Source of the DNA: Streptomyces barkulensis
GTDB lineage: Bacteria; Actinomycetota; Actinomycetes; Streptomycetales; Streptomycetaceae
Direction: 5' to 3'
Length of the DNA: 64,000 bases
Assembly: GCF_002843305.1 (NCBI RefSeq)
Contig: NZ_PGSG01000110.1
Span: 155,484-219,483, forward strand
The notes below the pieces were generated by a model. That model was not told the DNA's origin. It ran no database searches and saw nothing but the letters and a program-made list of their open reading frames with translations. A program made the position numbers and the translations under genes. This document shows, piece after piece, positions 16,741-26,084 of the stretch (position 1 is its first letter; each line of letters starts with the position of its first letter).

Positions 16741-17403
16741 TCAGGCGCGGAAGTCGGCCGGCCGCTCCGGGGACGCCTCGGCCAGCGCGGCGGCGACCTC
16801 CCCGGTCCCGGCCCGCAGCCCGTACACGGGCGTGCCGGGCTGCTGGCGCCAGGAGTCGTCGATGCCGCCCGCGTCGACGGTGTCGAAGCCCATCTCCTCG
16901 ACGAGGTCCCGCACCCGGCGCTTGGCGTCCTCGTCGTCCCCGGCCACGGGCAGGGCCATGCGCCCGGGGTCGCCGGCGGGGCGGGGCCTGTCGAGGATGT
17001 CCTGGGCGTAGGTGCCGTTGAACGCCTTGACCACCGGGTGGCCGATCTGCCGCTCGGTCCAGCGGCTCTCGGTCAGCCCCTCGTCCTCGATGGCGTCGAT
17101 CCGGCCGTCGCGCTGCCGGGGGTAGTAGTTGCCGGTGTCGATGACGGCCGCCCCGGGCGCGGCCCCGTCGAGCAGTCCGGAGGGCAGGTCGGGCACGGCC
17201 TTCAGCGGGACGGTGACCACCACGACCTCCGCGCCGCGCGCCGCCTCGGCGGCGGCGACGGGGGTGGCTCCGGTCTCCTCGGCCAGTGCGGTGAGGGTGT
17301 GGGGTCCGCGCGAGTTCGCCACCGACACCTCGTGGCCGAGCGCGGTCAGCCGCCGGGTCAGATTGCCGCCGATGTTGCCCGCGCCGATGATGCCGATCTT
17401 CAT
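16741..17403 (-). CDS. NADPH-dependent F420 reductase-like oxidoreductase
   Basis: 220 residues. An N-terminal Rossmann fold (MKIGIIGAGNIGGNLTRRL) has VANSRGPHTL marking the NADP 2'-phosphate site. VIDTGNYYPRQRDG and HPVVKAFNGTYA are typical of the F420:NADPH oxidoreductase family, although many actinobacterial homologues act on other substrates. It ends convergent to the TetR gene and starts divergent to the acyl-CoA operon. No cofactor-specific neighbour is present. Confidence 0.75.
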   Translation of the reverse strand: MKIGIIGAGNIGGNLTRRLTALGHEVSVANSRGPHTLTALAEETGATPVAAAEAARGAEVVVVTVPLKAVPDLPSGLLDGAAPGAAVIDTGNYYPRQRDGRIDAIEDEGLTESRWTERQIGHPVVKAFNGTYAQDILDRPRPAGDPGRMALPVAGDDEDAKRRVRDLVEEMGFDTVDAGGIDDSWRQQPGTPVYGLRAGTGEVAAALAEASPERPADFRA

Positions 17404-17563
17404 CGCTTGCCTTTCCGAGTCCGTCGTCCGGGACGACCGGTGGTCGCGCCCGTGCCGGCCCCGGCCGGGCCGGCTTCCTGCGCAACCCCGCCGCAGGGGG
17501 ATCTGTTCCCCGGCTCACCGCTCGTCCCGCCCGGCGTCGGCGGTGTCGGGCGCAGAAAATCAT

Positions 17564-17577
17564 GCATGCGTGCTTGC
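17564..17577. promoter_or_regulatory. Candidate operator of the acyl-CoA operon
   Basis: GCATGC-GT-GCTTGC is an inverted repeat with one mismatch, in an AT-richer patch between the divergent genes and about 70 bases before the operon's first ATG. Its size and form suit a TetR dimer pair; the operon ends in a TetR gene. Confidence 0.4.
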
Positions 17578-17646
17578 TTGTTTCCTCCGTCCCTGTCACG
17601 CTCGCCGGACGGGAAGGCCCGCACGGCCGAGGCGAGGGAGGGCGGT

Positions 17647-18510
17647 ATGCCGGGTACGGCTGCGGACGAGGTGCTGGAGGACCTGCGGCGCGAGGGCGAG
17701 GAACTGGACGCGCTCGTGGCCCCCCTGGCCGAGGGGGCCGGCGGGCGGTGGACGGCCGGCACCCCGGCGCCCGGCTGGACCGTCGCCCACCAGATCGCCC
17801 ACCTGGCCTGGACCGATGAGCGCTCCCTGCTCGCCGCCCGCGACCCGGAGGCGTTCCGGCGGGAGGCGGAGGCGGCGTTCGCGGACCCGGCGGCCGTGGA
17901 CACCTACGTCGACGACGGAGCCCGCCGCGGTGCCGCGCTGCCGCCCGGCGCGCTGCTGGCGCTGTGGCGCGCCGGGCGGCGGAAGCTCGCCGGCGCGCTC
18001 GAGGAACTGGCCGGAGGTCCGGGCAGGCACCGCATCCCCTGGTACGGGCCGCCGATGAGCCCCGCCGGCATGGCCACGGCCCGGCTGATGGAGACCTGGG
18101 CGCACGGCGAGGACATCGCCGGGGCGCTCGGCGTGCGACGCGAGCCGACCGCCCGTCTGCGCCATGTCGCCCGGCTCGGCGTGCGGACGAGGGACTTCGC
18201 CCATCTGGTGAACGGACTGGAGCCGCCCGCCGAGCCGTTCCGCGTCGAACTCACCCCGCCCCCGACGGCCGGCAACGGCCCCGGTGAGCTGTGGACGTAC
18301 GGCCCCGCCGACGCCCCGCAGCGCGTCGGCGGGCCCGCGCTGGACTTCTGCCTGCTCGTCACCCGGCGCGTCCACCGCGACGACACCGCCCTGCGCGCCA
18401 CCGGCGCCGGCGCCGAGGGCTGGCTCTCCATCGCCCAGGCCTTCGCGGGCCCGCCCGGCGCCGGAAGGGCGCGGGGGACGCGCGGCCACACGGACGGGGG
18501 CACGCGATGA
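17647..18510 (+). CDS. DinB/maleylpyruvate-isomerase-like metal-binding protein (TIGR03084-type)
   Basis: 287 residues. The N-terminal four-helix DinB-like domain shows WTVAHQIAHLAWTDE, METWAHGEDIA and a later DFCLLVTRRVHRDD. The spaced histidines are the presumed metal ligands. Actinobacterial members of this family regularly head clusters with AtuA-like and acyl-CoA carboxylase genes, but their reaction is not known. The ATG at 17647 follows GGGAGG. Its stop overlaps the start of the AtuA-like gene (ATGA), so it is the first gene of a coupled operon. Confidence 0.78.
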   Translation: MPGTAADEVLEDLRREGEELDALVAPLAEGAGGRWTAGTPAPGWTVAHQIAHLAWTDERSLLAARDPEAFRREAEAAFADPAAVDTYVDDGARRGAALPPGALLALWRAGRRKLAGALEELAGGPGRHRIPWYGPPMSPAGMATARLMETWAHGEDIAGALGVRREPTARLRHVARLGVRTRDFAHLVNGLEPPAEPFRVELTPPPTAGNGPGELWTYGPADAPQRVGGPALDFCLLVTRRVHRDDTALRATGAGAEGWLSIAQAFAGPPGAGRARGTRGHTDGGTR

Positions 18511-20240
18511 CCGCCGCCGGCGGCGGAGTGCTGCGGATCGGGAACGCCTCCGGCTTCTACGGCGACCGCTTCGACGCGGTGCGCGAGATGCTCACCGGCG
18601 GCGAGCTGGACGTCCTGACCGGCGACTACCTGGCCGAGCTGACCATGCTGATCCTGGGCCGGGACCGGATGAGGGACCCCGGTCTCGGCTACGCGAAGAC
18701 CTTCCTGCGGCAGCTGGAGGACACCCTCGGCCCCGCCGTCGAGCGCGGTGTGCCGCTGGTGGTCAACGCCGGAGGACTCAACCCGGCCGGACTGGCCGGT
18801 GCCGTGAGGGAGCTGGCCGACAGACTCGGCCTGCCGGCGGGAGTGGCGCACGTCGAGGGCGACGACGTGACCGCCCGCGGCGGCTGGGGCGAGGGCGTCC
18901 TCACCGCCAACGCCTACCTCGGCGGGGCCGGCATCACCGCATGCCTGGAGGCGGGCGCCGACGTGGTGGTGACCGGCCGGGTCACCGACGCCGCACTGGT
19001 CACCGGGGCCGCCGCCGCCCGCTTCGGCTGGGACACCGGCGACCCGCGCGACCACGACGCGCTGGCCGGCGCCGTGGTCGCCGGGCACGTGCTGGAGTGC
19101 GGCACCCAGGCCACCGGCGGCAACTACGCCTTCTTCGCCTCCGAGGGGATCGACGTGCGCCGCCCCGGCTTCCCGCTGGCCGAACTGCACCACGACGGCA
19201 GCTCGGTGATCACCAAGCACCCGGACACCGGCGGGGCGGTGACCGTCGGCACCGTCACCGCCCAGCTGCTGTACGAGACGGCCGGCGCGCGCTACGCCGG
19301 GCCCGATGTGACGGCACGCCTGGACACCGTACGGCTGCGGGCCGACGGGCGGGACCGGGTGCGGATCGAGGGCGTGCGCGGCGAGGCGCCGCCGCCCGCG
19401 CTCAAGGTGGGCCTGACCCGCCTGGGCGGCTTCCGCAACGAGGTGACCTTCGTCCTCACCGGCCTGGACATAGAGGCCAAGGCGGCACTGGTGCGCGAGC
19501 AGATGGAGGACCGGCTGGACGCCGCGCCCGGCGGCCGCCCCGCCGAGGTCCGCTGGACCCTGGCCCGCACCGACCGCGCGGACGCGCCCGTACAGCAGGA
19601 GGCGAGCGCCCTGCTCCGCCTCGTGGTGCGGGACGCGGACGCCGACCGGGTGGGGCGGGCCGTCAGCGGCGCCGCCGTCGAGCTGGCGCTCGGCAGCTAC
19701 CCCGGCTTCCACGTCACCGCCCCACCGGGCAGAGCGGCGCCGTACGGGGTGTTCGGGGCGGCGTACCTGGACGCGGCCGAGGTGCCGCACACGGCCGTAC
19801 TGCCCGACGGGCGGCGGATCGCGGTGCCGCCGCCCCGCACCACTCGGCCGCTGGAACCGGTGGCCGGGCCCCCGCTGCCCGAGCCGCTGCCGCAGGAGAG
19901 CCTGAACACCGTCCGCCGGGCGCCGCTGGGGGCGGTGGCCGGGGCGCGCAGCGGGGACAAGGGCGGCGGCGCCAACATCGGTGTGTGGGCGCGCGAGGAG
20001 CGGACCTGGCGCTGGCTGGCGCACACCCTCACCGCCGGCCGGCTGCGAGAGCTGCTGCCGGAGACCGCCGAGCTGCCCGTCACCCGGCATGTGCTGCCCG
20101 GTCTGCGCGCCCTGAACTTCGTGATCGACGGCGTCCTCGGCGAGGGCGTGGCCTCCCAGGCCCGCTTAGACCCGCAGGGCAAGGCGCTGGGGGAGTGGCT
20201 GCGCTCCCGCCGCATCGACATACCCGAGGAGCTGCTGTGA
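18507..20240 (+). CDS. AtuA-like protein (acyclic terpene utilisation family, DUF1446) with a TTA codon
   Basis: 577 residues. The N-terminal domain has RIGNASGFYGDRFDA, GDYLAELTMLILG, NAGGLNPAGLA, VTGRVTDAALV and ECGTQATGGNYAFF. The C-terminal part has LGAVAGARSGDKGGGANIGVW. This is the full AtuA layout. AtuA is needed for citronellol/geraniol breakdown in Pseudomonas; its precise step is unproven. Codon 554 (20166-20168) is TTA, the only one I noticed in the window, so translation should depend on the bldA tRNA. Coupled by ATGA upstream and GTGA downstream. Confidence 0.85.
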   Translation: MTAAGGGVLRIGNASGFYGDRFDAVREMLTGGELDVLTGDYLAELTMLILGRDRMRDPGLGYAKTFLRQLEDTLGPAVERGVPLVVNAGGLNPAGLAGAVRELADRLGLPAGVAHVEGDDVTARGGWGEGVLTANAYLGGAGITACLEAGADVVVTGRVTDAALVTGAAAARFGWDTGDPRDHDALAGAVVAGHVLECGTQATGGNYAFFASEGIDVRRPGFPLAELHHDGSSVITKHPDTGGAVTVGTVTAQLLYETAGARYAGPDVTARLDTVRLRADGRDRVRIEGVRGEAPPPALKVGLTRLGGFRNEVTFVLTGLDIEAKAALVREQMEDRLDAAPGGRPAEVRWTLARTDRADAPVQQEASALLRLVVRDADADRVGRAVSGAAVELALGSYPGFHVTAPPGRAAPYGVFGAAYLDAAEVPHTAVLPDGRRIAVPPPRTTRPLEPVAGPPLPEPLPQESLNTVRRAPLGAVAGARSGDKGGGANIGVWAREERTWRWLAHTLTAGRLRELLPETAELPVTRHVLPGLRALNFVIDGVLGEGVASQARLDPQGKALGEWLRSRRIDIPEELL

Positions 20241-21841
20241 CCGTGCTGCGCTCGGTGCTGGACACCACGGCGCCGGAGTACGCCGCCAACCGCGAGGCGA
20301 TGCTCGCGAAACTGGACGCACTGGAGGCCGAACACGCCAAGGCCCTGGCCGGGGGAGGGGAGAAGTACCTCGCCCGCCACCGTGGGCGCGGCAGACTCCC
20401 GGCCCGCGAACGGGTCGAGCTGCTGCTCGACCCCGACACCCCCTTCCTGGAGCTGTCCCCGCTGGCGGCCTGGGGCAGCGACTACACCGTCGGCGCCTCG
20501 CTGGTCACCGGCATCGGCGTGGTCGAGGGCGTCGAGTGCCTGATCACCGCCAACGACCCGACCGTGCGCGGCGGGGCCAGCAACCCCTGGACGCTGAAGA
20601 AGGCCCTGCGGGCCAACGAGATCGCCCGGGCCAACCGGCTGCCGCTCATCAGCCTGGTGGAGTCCGGTGGGGCGGACCTGCCCAGCCAGAAGGAGATCTT
20701 CATCCCCGGCGGCGCCCTCTTCCGCGACCTCACCCGGCTCAGTGAGGCCGGCATCCCCACGATCGCGGTCGTCTTCGGCAACTCCACCGCCGGCGGCGCC
20801 TACGTCCCCGGCATGTCCGACCACGTGATCATGGTGGACCGGGGCGCCAAGGTGTTCCTCGGCGGCCCGCCGCTGGTGAGGATGGCCACCGGCGAGGAGG
20901 CCGACGACGAGGAACTGGGCGGCGCCGGCATGCACGCCCGGGTCTCCGGACTCGCCGACCACTTCGCGGTGGACGAGCCCGACGCGCTGCGCCAGGCCCG
21001 CCGCGTCGTCGCCCGCCTCAACCGGCCCAAGGCCCACCCCGCCCCCGGCGCGGCGGACGTACGCCCGCCGCGCCACGACGAGGAGGAGCTGCTGGGCGTG
21101 GTGCCCGGCGACCTCAAGGTCCCCTTCGACCCGCGCGAGGTGATCGCCCGGATCGTCGACGACTCCGACTTCGACGAGTTCAAACCGCTCTACGGCACCA
21201 GCCTGACCACCGGCTGGGCGACCCTGCACGGCTACCCCGTCGGCATCCTGGCCAACGCCCGCGGCGTGCTGTTCAGCCAGGAGTCCCGGAAGGCGGCCCA
21301 GTTCATCCAGCTCGCCAACCAGCGCGACATCCCGCTGCTGTTCCTCCACAACACCACCGGCTACATGGTCGGCACCGAGTACGAGCAGGGCGGCATCATC
21401 AAGCACGGCGCGATGATGATCAACGCGGTCTCCAACTCCAGGGTGCCGCACCTGTCGGTGCTGATGGGAGCGAGCTACGGCGCCGGCCACTACGGCATGT
21501 GCGGCCGGGCCTACGACCCGCGTTTCCTGTTCGCCTGGCCCAGCGCCAAGTCCGCCGTCATGGGACCGCAGCAGCTCGCCGGAGTGCTCTCCATCGTGAT
21601 GCGCGAGTCCGCGGCGGCCAGGGGCAGGCCCTACGACGAGGAGGGCGACGCGGCGCTGCGCGCCATGGTCGAGCAGCAGATCGAGGCCGAGTCACTGCCG
21701 GTGTTCCTGTCCGGGCGGCTCTACGACGACGGCGTCATCGACCCGCGCGACACACGCACCGTGCTCGGCGTGTGCCTGTCGGCCGTGCACACCGCGCCGG
21801 TGGCGGGCGCACGCGGCGGCTTCGGCGTCTTCCGGATGTGA
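20237..21841 (+). CDS. Acyl-CoA carboxylase beta subunit (methylcrotonyl/geranyl-CoA type carboxyltransferase)
   Basis: 534 residues with the two crotonase-like halves of a carboxyltransferase. The first half has ARHRGRGRLPARERVELLLD, SLVESGGADLP, VFGNSTAGGAYVPGMSD and AKVFLGGPPLV. The second has NARGVLFSQESRKAAQFIQL, FLHNTTGYMVG and VMGPQQLAGVL. These match the MccB/LiuB/AtuC group more than propionyl-CoA carboxylases. It transfers CO2 from biotin to a branched enoyl-CoA and should pair with the alpha subunit nine bases downstream. The GTG start overlaps the AtuA stop. Confidence 0.9.
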   Translation: MTVLRSVLDTTAPEYAANREAMLAKLDALEAEHAKALAGGGEKYLARHRGRGRLPARERVELLLDPDTPFLELSPLAAWGSDYTVGASLVTGIGVVEGVECLITANDPTVRGGASNPWTLKKALRANEIARANRLPLISLVESGGADLPSQKEIFIPGGALFRDLTRLSEAGIPTIAVVFGNSTAGGAYVPGMSDHVIMVDRGAKVFLGGPPLVRMATGEEADDEELGGAGMHARVSGLADHFAVDEPDALRQARRVVARLNRPKAHPAPGAADVRPPRHDEEELLGVVPGDLKVPFDPREVIARIVDDSDFDEFKPLYGTSLTTGWATLHGYPVGILANARGVLFSQESRKAAQFIQLANQRDIPLLFLHNTTGYMVGTEYEQGGIIKHGAMMINAVSNSRVPHLSVLMGASYGAGHYGMCGRAYDPRFLFAWPSAKSAVMGPQQLAGVLSIVMRESAAARGRPYDEEGDAALRAMVEQQIEAESLPVFLSGRLYDDGVIDPRDTRTVLGVCLSAVHTAPVAGARGGFGVFRM

Positions 21842-21850
21842 GGAGTGGAC

Positions 21851-23935
21851 ATGTCGACACAGCCGGACGCGGAGCGGACCATCGGCTCCGTCCTGGTCGC
21901 GGGCCGCGGCGAGATCGCCCGGCGCGTCTTCCGTACCTGCCGGGAGATGGGCGTCGCCACCGTCGCCGTCCACTCCGACGCCGACGCGGACGCCCCCCAC
22001 GCGCGGGAGGCCGACGCGGCCGTGCCGCTGCCCGGCGACGCGCCCGCCGACACCTATCTGCGCGGCGACCTGATCGTGGCGGCCGCCCTGGCGGCGGGCG
22101 CGGACGCCGTCCACCCCGGCTACGGCTTCCTCTCCGAGAACGCCGGCTTCGCCCGGGCGGTGCTGGAGGCGGGCCTGGTCTGGATCGGTCCGCCGCCCGG
22201 AGCGATCGAGGCCATGGCCTCCAAGACCCGCGCCAAGGAGCTGATGAGGAAGGCCGGGGTGCCGCTGCTGGAAACGGTGCGGCCCGGTGAGGTGCGCGAG
22301 GAGGACCTGCCGCTGCTGGTCAAGGCCGCGGCGGGCGGCGGCGGGCGCGGCATGCGGATCGTGCGCGAGGCGGCCGCGCTGGAGGGCGGGATCCGCGCCG
22401 CGTCGGCCGAGGCGGAGGCGGCCTTCGGCGACGGGGAGGTCTTCACCGAGCCCTACGTCGAGCGCGGCCGCCATGTGGAGGTGCAGGTGCTCGCGGACGG
22501 CCACGGCACGGTGTGGGCCCTGGGCACCCGCGACTGCTCGCTCCAGCGCCGCCACCAGAAGGTGATCGAGGAGGCCCCCGCGCCGGGCCTGACCGGGGAG
22601 CAGCGCGCCGCACTGCACGGCGCGGCCGGGCGGGCCGCCCGCGCGGTCGGCTACCGGGGCGCGGGCACGGTGGAGTTCCTCCTCGCACCGGACGGGCGGG
22701 CGTACTTCCTGGAGATGAACACCCGCCTCCAGGTTGAGCACCCCGTCACCGAGTGCGTGTACGGCCTCGACCTCGTCGCGCTGCAACTGCGGATCGCCGA
22801 AGGCTCCCCGCTGCCCGCCGCGCGGCCGCCCGAACCGGGCGGCCATGCCGTCGAGGCCCGCCTCTACGCGGAGGACCCGGCCCGGCAGTGGCGCCCGCAG
22901 ACCGGCCGGGTGCACCGTCTGGAGGTGCCCGGCGGCCCAGGAGTGCGGCTGGACGCGGGCGTGGGCGTGGGCGACGAGATCACCGTCCACTACGACCCGA
23001 TGCTCGCCAAGGTCATCGCCTGGGCGCCCACCCGCGCCGAGGCCGTGCGGAAACTGGCACACGCGCTGGAGAGGGCCCGCGTCCACGGCCCGGCCACCAA
23101 CCGCGACCTGCTGGTGCGCTCACTGCGGCACCCCGAATTCGCCTCCGGACGTATGGACACCGGCTTCTACGACCGGCATCTGGCAAGCCTGTGCCAGGAA
23201 CCCCCGGACGGCGGACGGCGCCTGCGGGCGGCGGCCCTCGCGGCGGCCCTGGCGGACGCCGAGGCGCGCCGCACGGCCGCGCGGACCGTCTCCGGGCGGC
23301 TCGGCGGCTGGCGCAGCCTCCCTTCCGGCCCGCAGACCAAGCGCTACCGGGCCGAACCCGGCGGGACGGAGGTGGAGGTGCGCTACCGGCCCGCGCGCGG
23401 CGGCCCGCCGCTCGCCGAGGACCTGCCGGGTGTACGCGCCCTGCGCGTGGCCGCCGACCGCGTCGAGCTGGAGATCGACGGTGTACGGCACCGCTTCGAC
23501 GTCACGGCGTACCCGGACGGGCCGGGCGGGCGGACCGGACCGGGCGGCGGGGAGGGGCGGACGAGGGTCTTCGTGGACTCGCCGCTGGGCGCTCACACCT
23601 TCACGGCGCTGCCTCGCTTCTCCGACCCGCAGGGCAGCACCGAGCCGGGCTCGCTGCTGGCGCAGATGCCCGGCACGGTCGTACGCGTCGCCGACCGCCT
23701 GGCCGCCGGCGACGCGGTGACGGCGGGACAGCCGCTGCTGTGGCTGGAGGCGATGAAGATGGAGCACCGCGTCACGGCGCCGGCCGACGGGGTGCTGCGG
23801 GAGCTGCGGGTGACCGCCGGGCAGCGCGTGGAGGTCGGGGCCGTCCTGGCGGTCGTCACCTCCCGGGAGCAGGGCCGCGACGGCACCGGGGAAACGCCGG
23901 CGAGTCCGGCGACCGACGAAGGGGCGGACATATGA
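21851..23935 (+). CDS. Acyl-CoA carboxylase alpha subunit (biotin carboxylase plus biotin carrier domain)
   Basis: 694 residues. Biotin carboxylase occupies about 12-455, with VHPGYGFLSENAGFARA, the ATP-grasp glycine loop KAAAGGGGRGMRIV, and NTRLQVEHPVTE. A linker domain follows. The carrier domain near 620-675 has the biotinylated lysine in LEAMKMEHRV. It carboxylates biotin with bicarbonate and ATP, then hands over to the beta subunit. The ATG at 21851 follows AGGAG by five bases. Its stop overlaps the acyl-CoA dehydrogenase start (ATGA). Confidence 0.92.
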   Translation: MSTQPDAERTIGSVLVAGRGEIARRVFRTCREMGVATVAVHSDADADAPHAREADAAVPLPGDAPADTYLRGDLIVAAALAAGADAVHPGYGFLSENAGFARAVLEAGLVWIGPPPGAIEAMASKTRAKELMRKAGVPLLETVRPGEVREEDLPLLVKAAAGGGGRGMRIVREAAALEGGIRAASAEAEAAFGDGEVFTEPYVERGRHVEVQVLADGHGTVWALGTRDCSLQRRHQKVIEEAPAPGLTGEQRAALHGAAGRAARAVGYRGAGTVEFLLAPDGRAYFLEMNTRLQVEHPVTECVYGLDLVALQLRIAEGSPLPAARPPEPGGHAVEARLYAEDPARQWRPQTGRVHRLEVPGGPGVRLDAGVGVGDEITVHYDPMLAKVIAWAPTRAEAVRKLAHALERARVHGPATNRDLLVRSLRHPEFASGRMDTGFYDRHLASLCQEPPDGGRRLRAAALAAALADAEARRTAARTVSGRLGGWRSLPSGPQTKRYRAEPGGTEVEVRYRPARGGPPLAEDLPGVRALRVAADRVELEIDGVRHRFDVTAYPDGPGGRTGPGGGEGRTRVFVDSPLGAHTFTALPRFSDPQGSTEPGSLLAQMPGTVVRVADRLAAGDAVTAGQPLLWLEAMKMEHRVTAPADGVLRELRVTAGQRVEVGAVLAVVTSREQGRDGTGETPASPATDEGADI

Positions 23936-25122
23936 CCACCGATCAGCACACCGGGCACACGGCGGCCGCACTGCTGGAGACCGACGAGCAGCGGGCGCTG
24001 CGCGCGGCCGTCTCCGCGCTCGGCGAGCGCTACGGCCGCGCGTACTTCGAGCGGGTGCGCCGGGCCGGCGGGCAGACCGACGAGCTGTGGCGGGAGGCCG
24101 GAAAGCTCGGCTACCTCGGCGTCAGCCTCCCCGAGGAGTACGGGGGAGGGGGCGGCGGCGTCACCGAGCTGTCGATCGTGCTGGAGGAGCTGGGAGCGGT
24201 GGGCTGCCCGCTGCTGATGCTCATCGTCACCCCCGCCATCACCGGCACCGTCATCGCCCGCTTCGGCACCGCGGAGCAGAAGCGGGCCTGGCTGCCCGGA
24301 CTGGCCGACGGCAGCCGCAAGATGGCGTTCGGCATCACCGAGCCGGACGCCGGATCCAACTCCCACCGCATCACCACCACCGCCCGCCGCGACGGCGGGG
24401 GGTGGGTCCTGACCGGCCGCAAGGTCTTCGTCTCCGGTGTGGACATCGCCGACGCCACCCTGATCGTGGGCCGGGCCGAGGACGCCCGCACCGGCCGCCT
24501 CAAGCCCTGCCTGTTCATCGTCCCCAGGGACACCCCCGGCTTCTCCCGCAGCATGATCGAGATGGAACTGTCCGCCCCCGAGAAGCAGTTCGAGCTGGTG
24601 CTGGACGACGTACGGCTGCCCGCGGACGCACTCGTCGGCGACGAGGACGCCGGACTGCTCCAGCTCTTCGCCGGACTCAACCCCGAGCGGATCATGACCG
24701 CCGCGTTCGCGCTCGGCATGGGCCGCTTCGCCGTCGCCCGGGCGGTGGACTACGCCCGCACCCGGCAGGTGTGGAAGGAGCCGATCGGCGCCCACCAGGC
24801 CATCGCCCACCCGCTGGCCGAGGCGCACGTGGAGATCGAGCTGGCCCGTCTGCTGACGCGGAAGGCGGCCCTGCTGTACGACGCGGGCGACGACGCGGGG
24901 GCGGGCGAGGCGGCCAACATGGCCAAGTACGCGGCGGCGGAGGCCTGCGCGAAGGCCGTCGACCGCGCCGTGCACACCCTCGGCGGCAACGGCCTGACCA
25001 GTGAGTACGGTCTGGGCTCCCTCGTCACCGCCTCCCGCGTCGCCCGGATCGCGCCGGTCAGCCGGGAGATGATCCTCAACTTCGTCTCCCACCGGACCCT
25101 GGGACTGCCCAGGTCCTACTGA
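23932..25122 (+). CDS. Acyl-CoA dehydrogenase (isovaleryl/citronellyl-CoA type)
   Basis: 396 residues. Features of the family are LGYLGVSLPEEYGG, the FAD segment MAFGITEPDAGSNSHRI, GRKVFVSGVDIAD, the helix around LNPERIMTAAFALGMGRFAV, and HTLGGNGLTSEYGL. The usual C-terminal YEGT is replaced by APVS, so if active the base must come from another position, as in isovaleryl-CoA dehydrogenase. With the carboxylase and hydratase around it, it probably introduces the alpha-beta double bond in a branched acyl-CoA. Coupled to the carboxylase gene by ATGA. Confidence 0.88.
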   Translation: MTTDQHTGHTAAALLETDEQRALRAAVSALGERYGRAYFERVRRAGGQTDELWREAGKLGYLGVSLPEEYGGGGGGVTELSIVLEELGAVGCPLLMLIVTPAITGTVIARFGTAEQKRAWLPGLADGSRKMAFGITEPDAGSNSHRITTTARRDGGGWVLTGRKVFVSGVDIADATLIVGRAEDARTGRLKPCLFIVPRDTPGFSRSMIEMELSAPEKQFELVLDDVRLPADALVGDEDAGLLQLFAGLNPERIMTAAFALGMGRFAVARAVDYARTRQVWKEPIGAHQAIAHPLAEAHVEIELARLLTRKAALLYDAGDDAGAGEAANMAKYAAAEACAKAVDRAVHTLGGNGLTSEYGLGSLVTASRVARIAPVSREMILNFVSHRTLGLPRSY

Positions 25123-25262
25123 GACACCCGCCCCCCTTGTCCGGAGGACACCGCGTTCCGCGGCGAGCACACCGATGTCCCACACCTCGGCCGAAGAGTC
25201 CACGACGCCGTGTGGCGCGAACCGCGGGCCGGGGAGCGGGAGCAGGAGAGGAGCACCACGGC

Positions 25263-26084
25263 ATGAGAGGCACGGACGACGGCGGGAACACGGACGACGG
25301 CGAGAACACGGGCGGCGGCGGGGACAGGCCCCTGGTGCGGAGCTCGGCCGGGCGGGGCGTCACCACCCTCATCCTCGACTCGCCGCACAACCGCAACGCG
25401 CTCTCCGCCCGGCTGGTGGGCGAGCTGTACGCGCACCTGGAGGCGGCCGGGCACGACCCGGACACCCGGGCGGTGCTGCTCACCCACACCGGCACCACCT
25501 TCTGCGCCGGCGCCGACCTGGGCGAGGCGGGCGCGTCGGCCGGGCCGGCCGACGCGCCCCTGGGCCTGGCACGGCTGCTGCGCACGGTCGTGGCCTTCCC
25601 CAGGCCCGTCGTCGCCCGCGTCACCGGGCACGTACGGGCGGGCGGCGCCGGGCTGGTGGGCGCCTGCGACATCGCGGTGGCCGGCCCCGGCGCGACCTTC
25701 GCCTTCACCGAGGCGCGGCTCGGACTGGCCCCCGCGGTGATCTCCCTGCCACTGCTGCCGCGGCTGGACGCGCGGGCGGCCGGACGGTACTACCTGACCG
25801 GCGAGCGGTTCGGCGCGGCGGAGGCGGCCCGCATCGGGCTGGTCACCCTGGCCGCCGAGGACGTGGACGCCGCGCTGGAGCCGGTCCTGGACGGTCTGCG
25901 GCGTGCCTCGCCGCAGGGCCTGGCGGAGTCCAAACGCCTGGTCACGGCGGAGGTGCTGCGGGCCTTCGACCGGGACACCGATAGCCTGGCGGAGCTCTCC
26001 GCGCGGCTGTTCGCGTCAAGCGAGGCGCGCGAGGGCATGTCCGCCTTCCTCGAACGACGGGACCCCCGATGGGTGCACCACTGA
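25263..26084 (+). CDS. Enoyl-CoA hydratase/isomerase family protein
   Basis: 273 residues. After an acidic Gly-rich N-terminal tail, the crotonase core shows LDSPHNRNALSARL, FCAGADLGEAG (oxyanion hole and CoA pocket), RVTGHVRAGGAGLVGACDIAV and EARLGLAPAVISLPLL. In the Liu/Atu pathways this position hydrates methylglutaconyl-CoA or isohexenyl-glutaconyl-CoA. The next lyase gene (hmgL/liuE) is not in the window. The ATG at 25263 has GGAG upstream, and 140 bases separate it from the dehydrogenase. Its end overlaps the TetR gene by 16 bases. Confidence 0.85.
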   Translation: MRGTDDGGNTDDGENTGGGGDRPLVRSSAGRGVTTLILDSPHNRNALSARLVGELYAHLEAAGHDPDTRAVLLTHTGTTFCAGADLGEAGASAGPADAPLGLARLLRTVVAFPRPVVARVTGHVRAGGAGLVGACDIAVAGPGATFAFTEARLGLAPAVISLPLLPRLDARAAGRYYLTGERFGAAEAARIGLVTLAAEDVDAALEPVLDGLRRASPQGLAESKRLVTAEVLRAFDRDTDSLAELSARLFASSEAREGMSAFLERRDPRWVHH

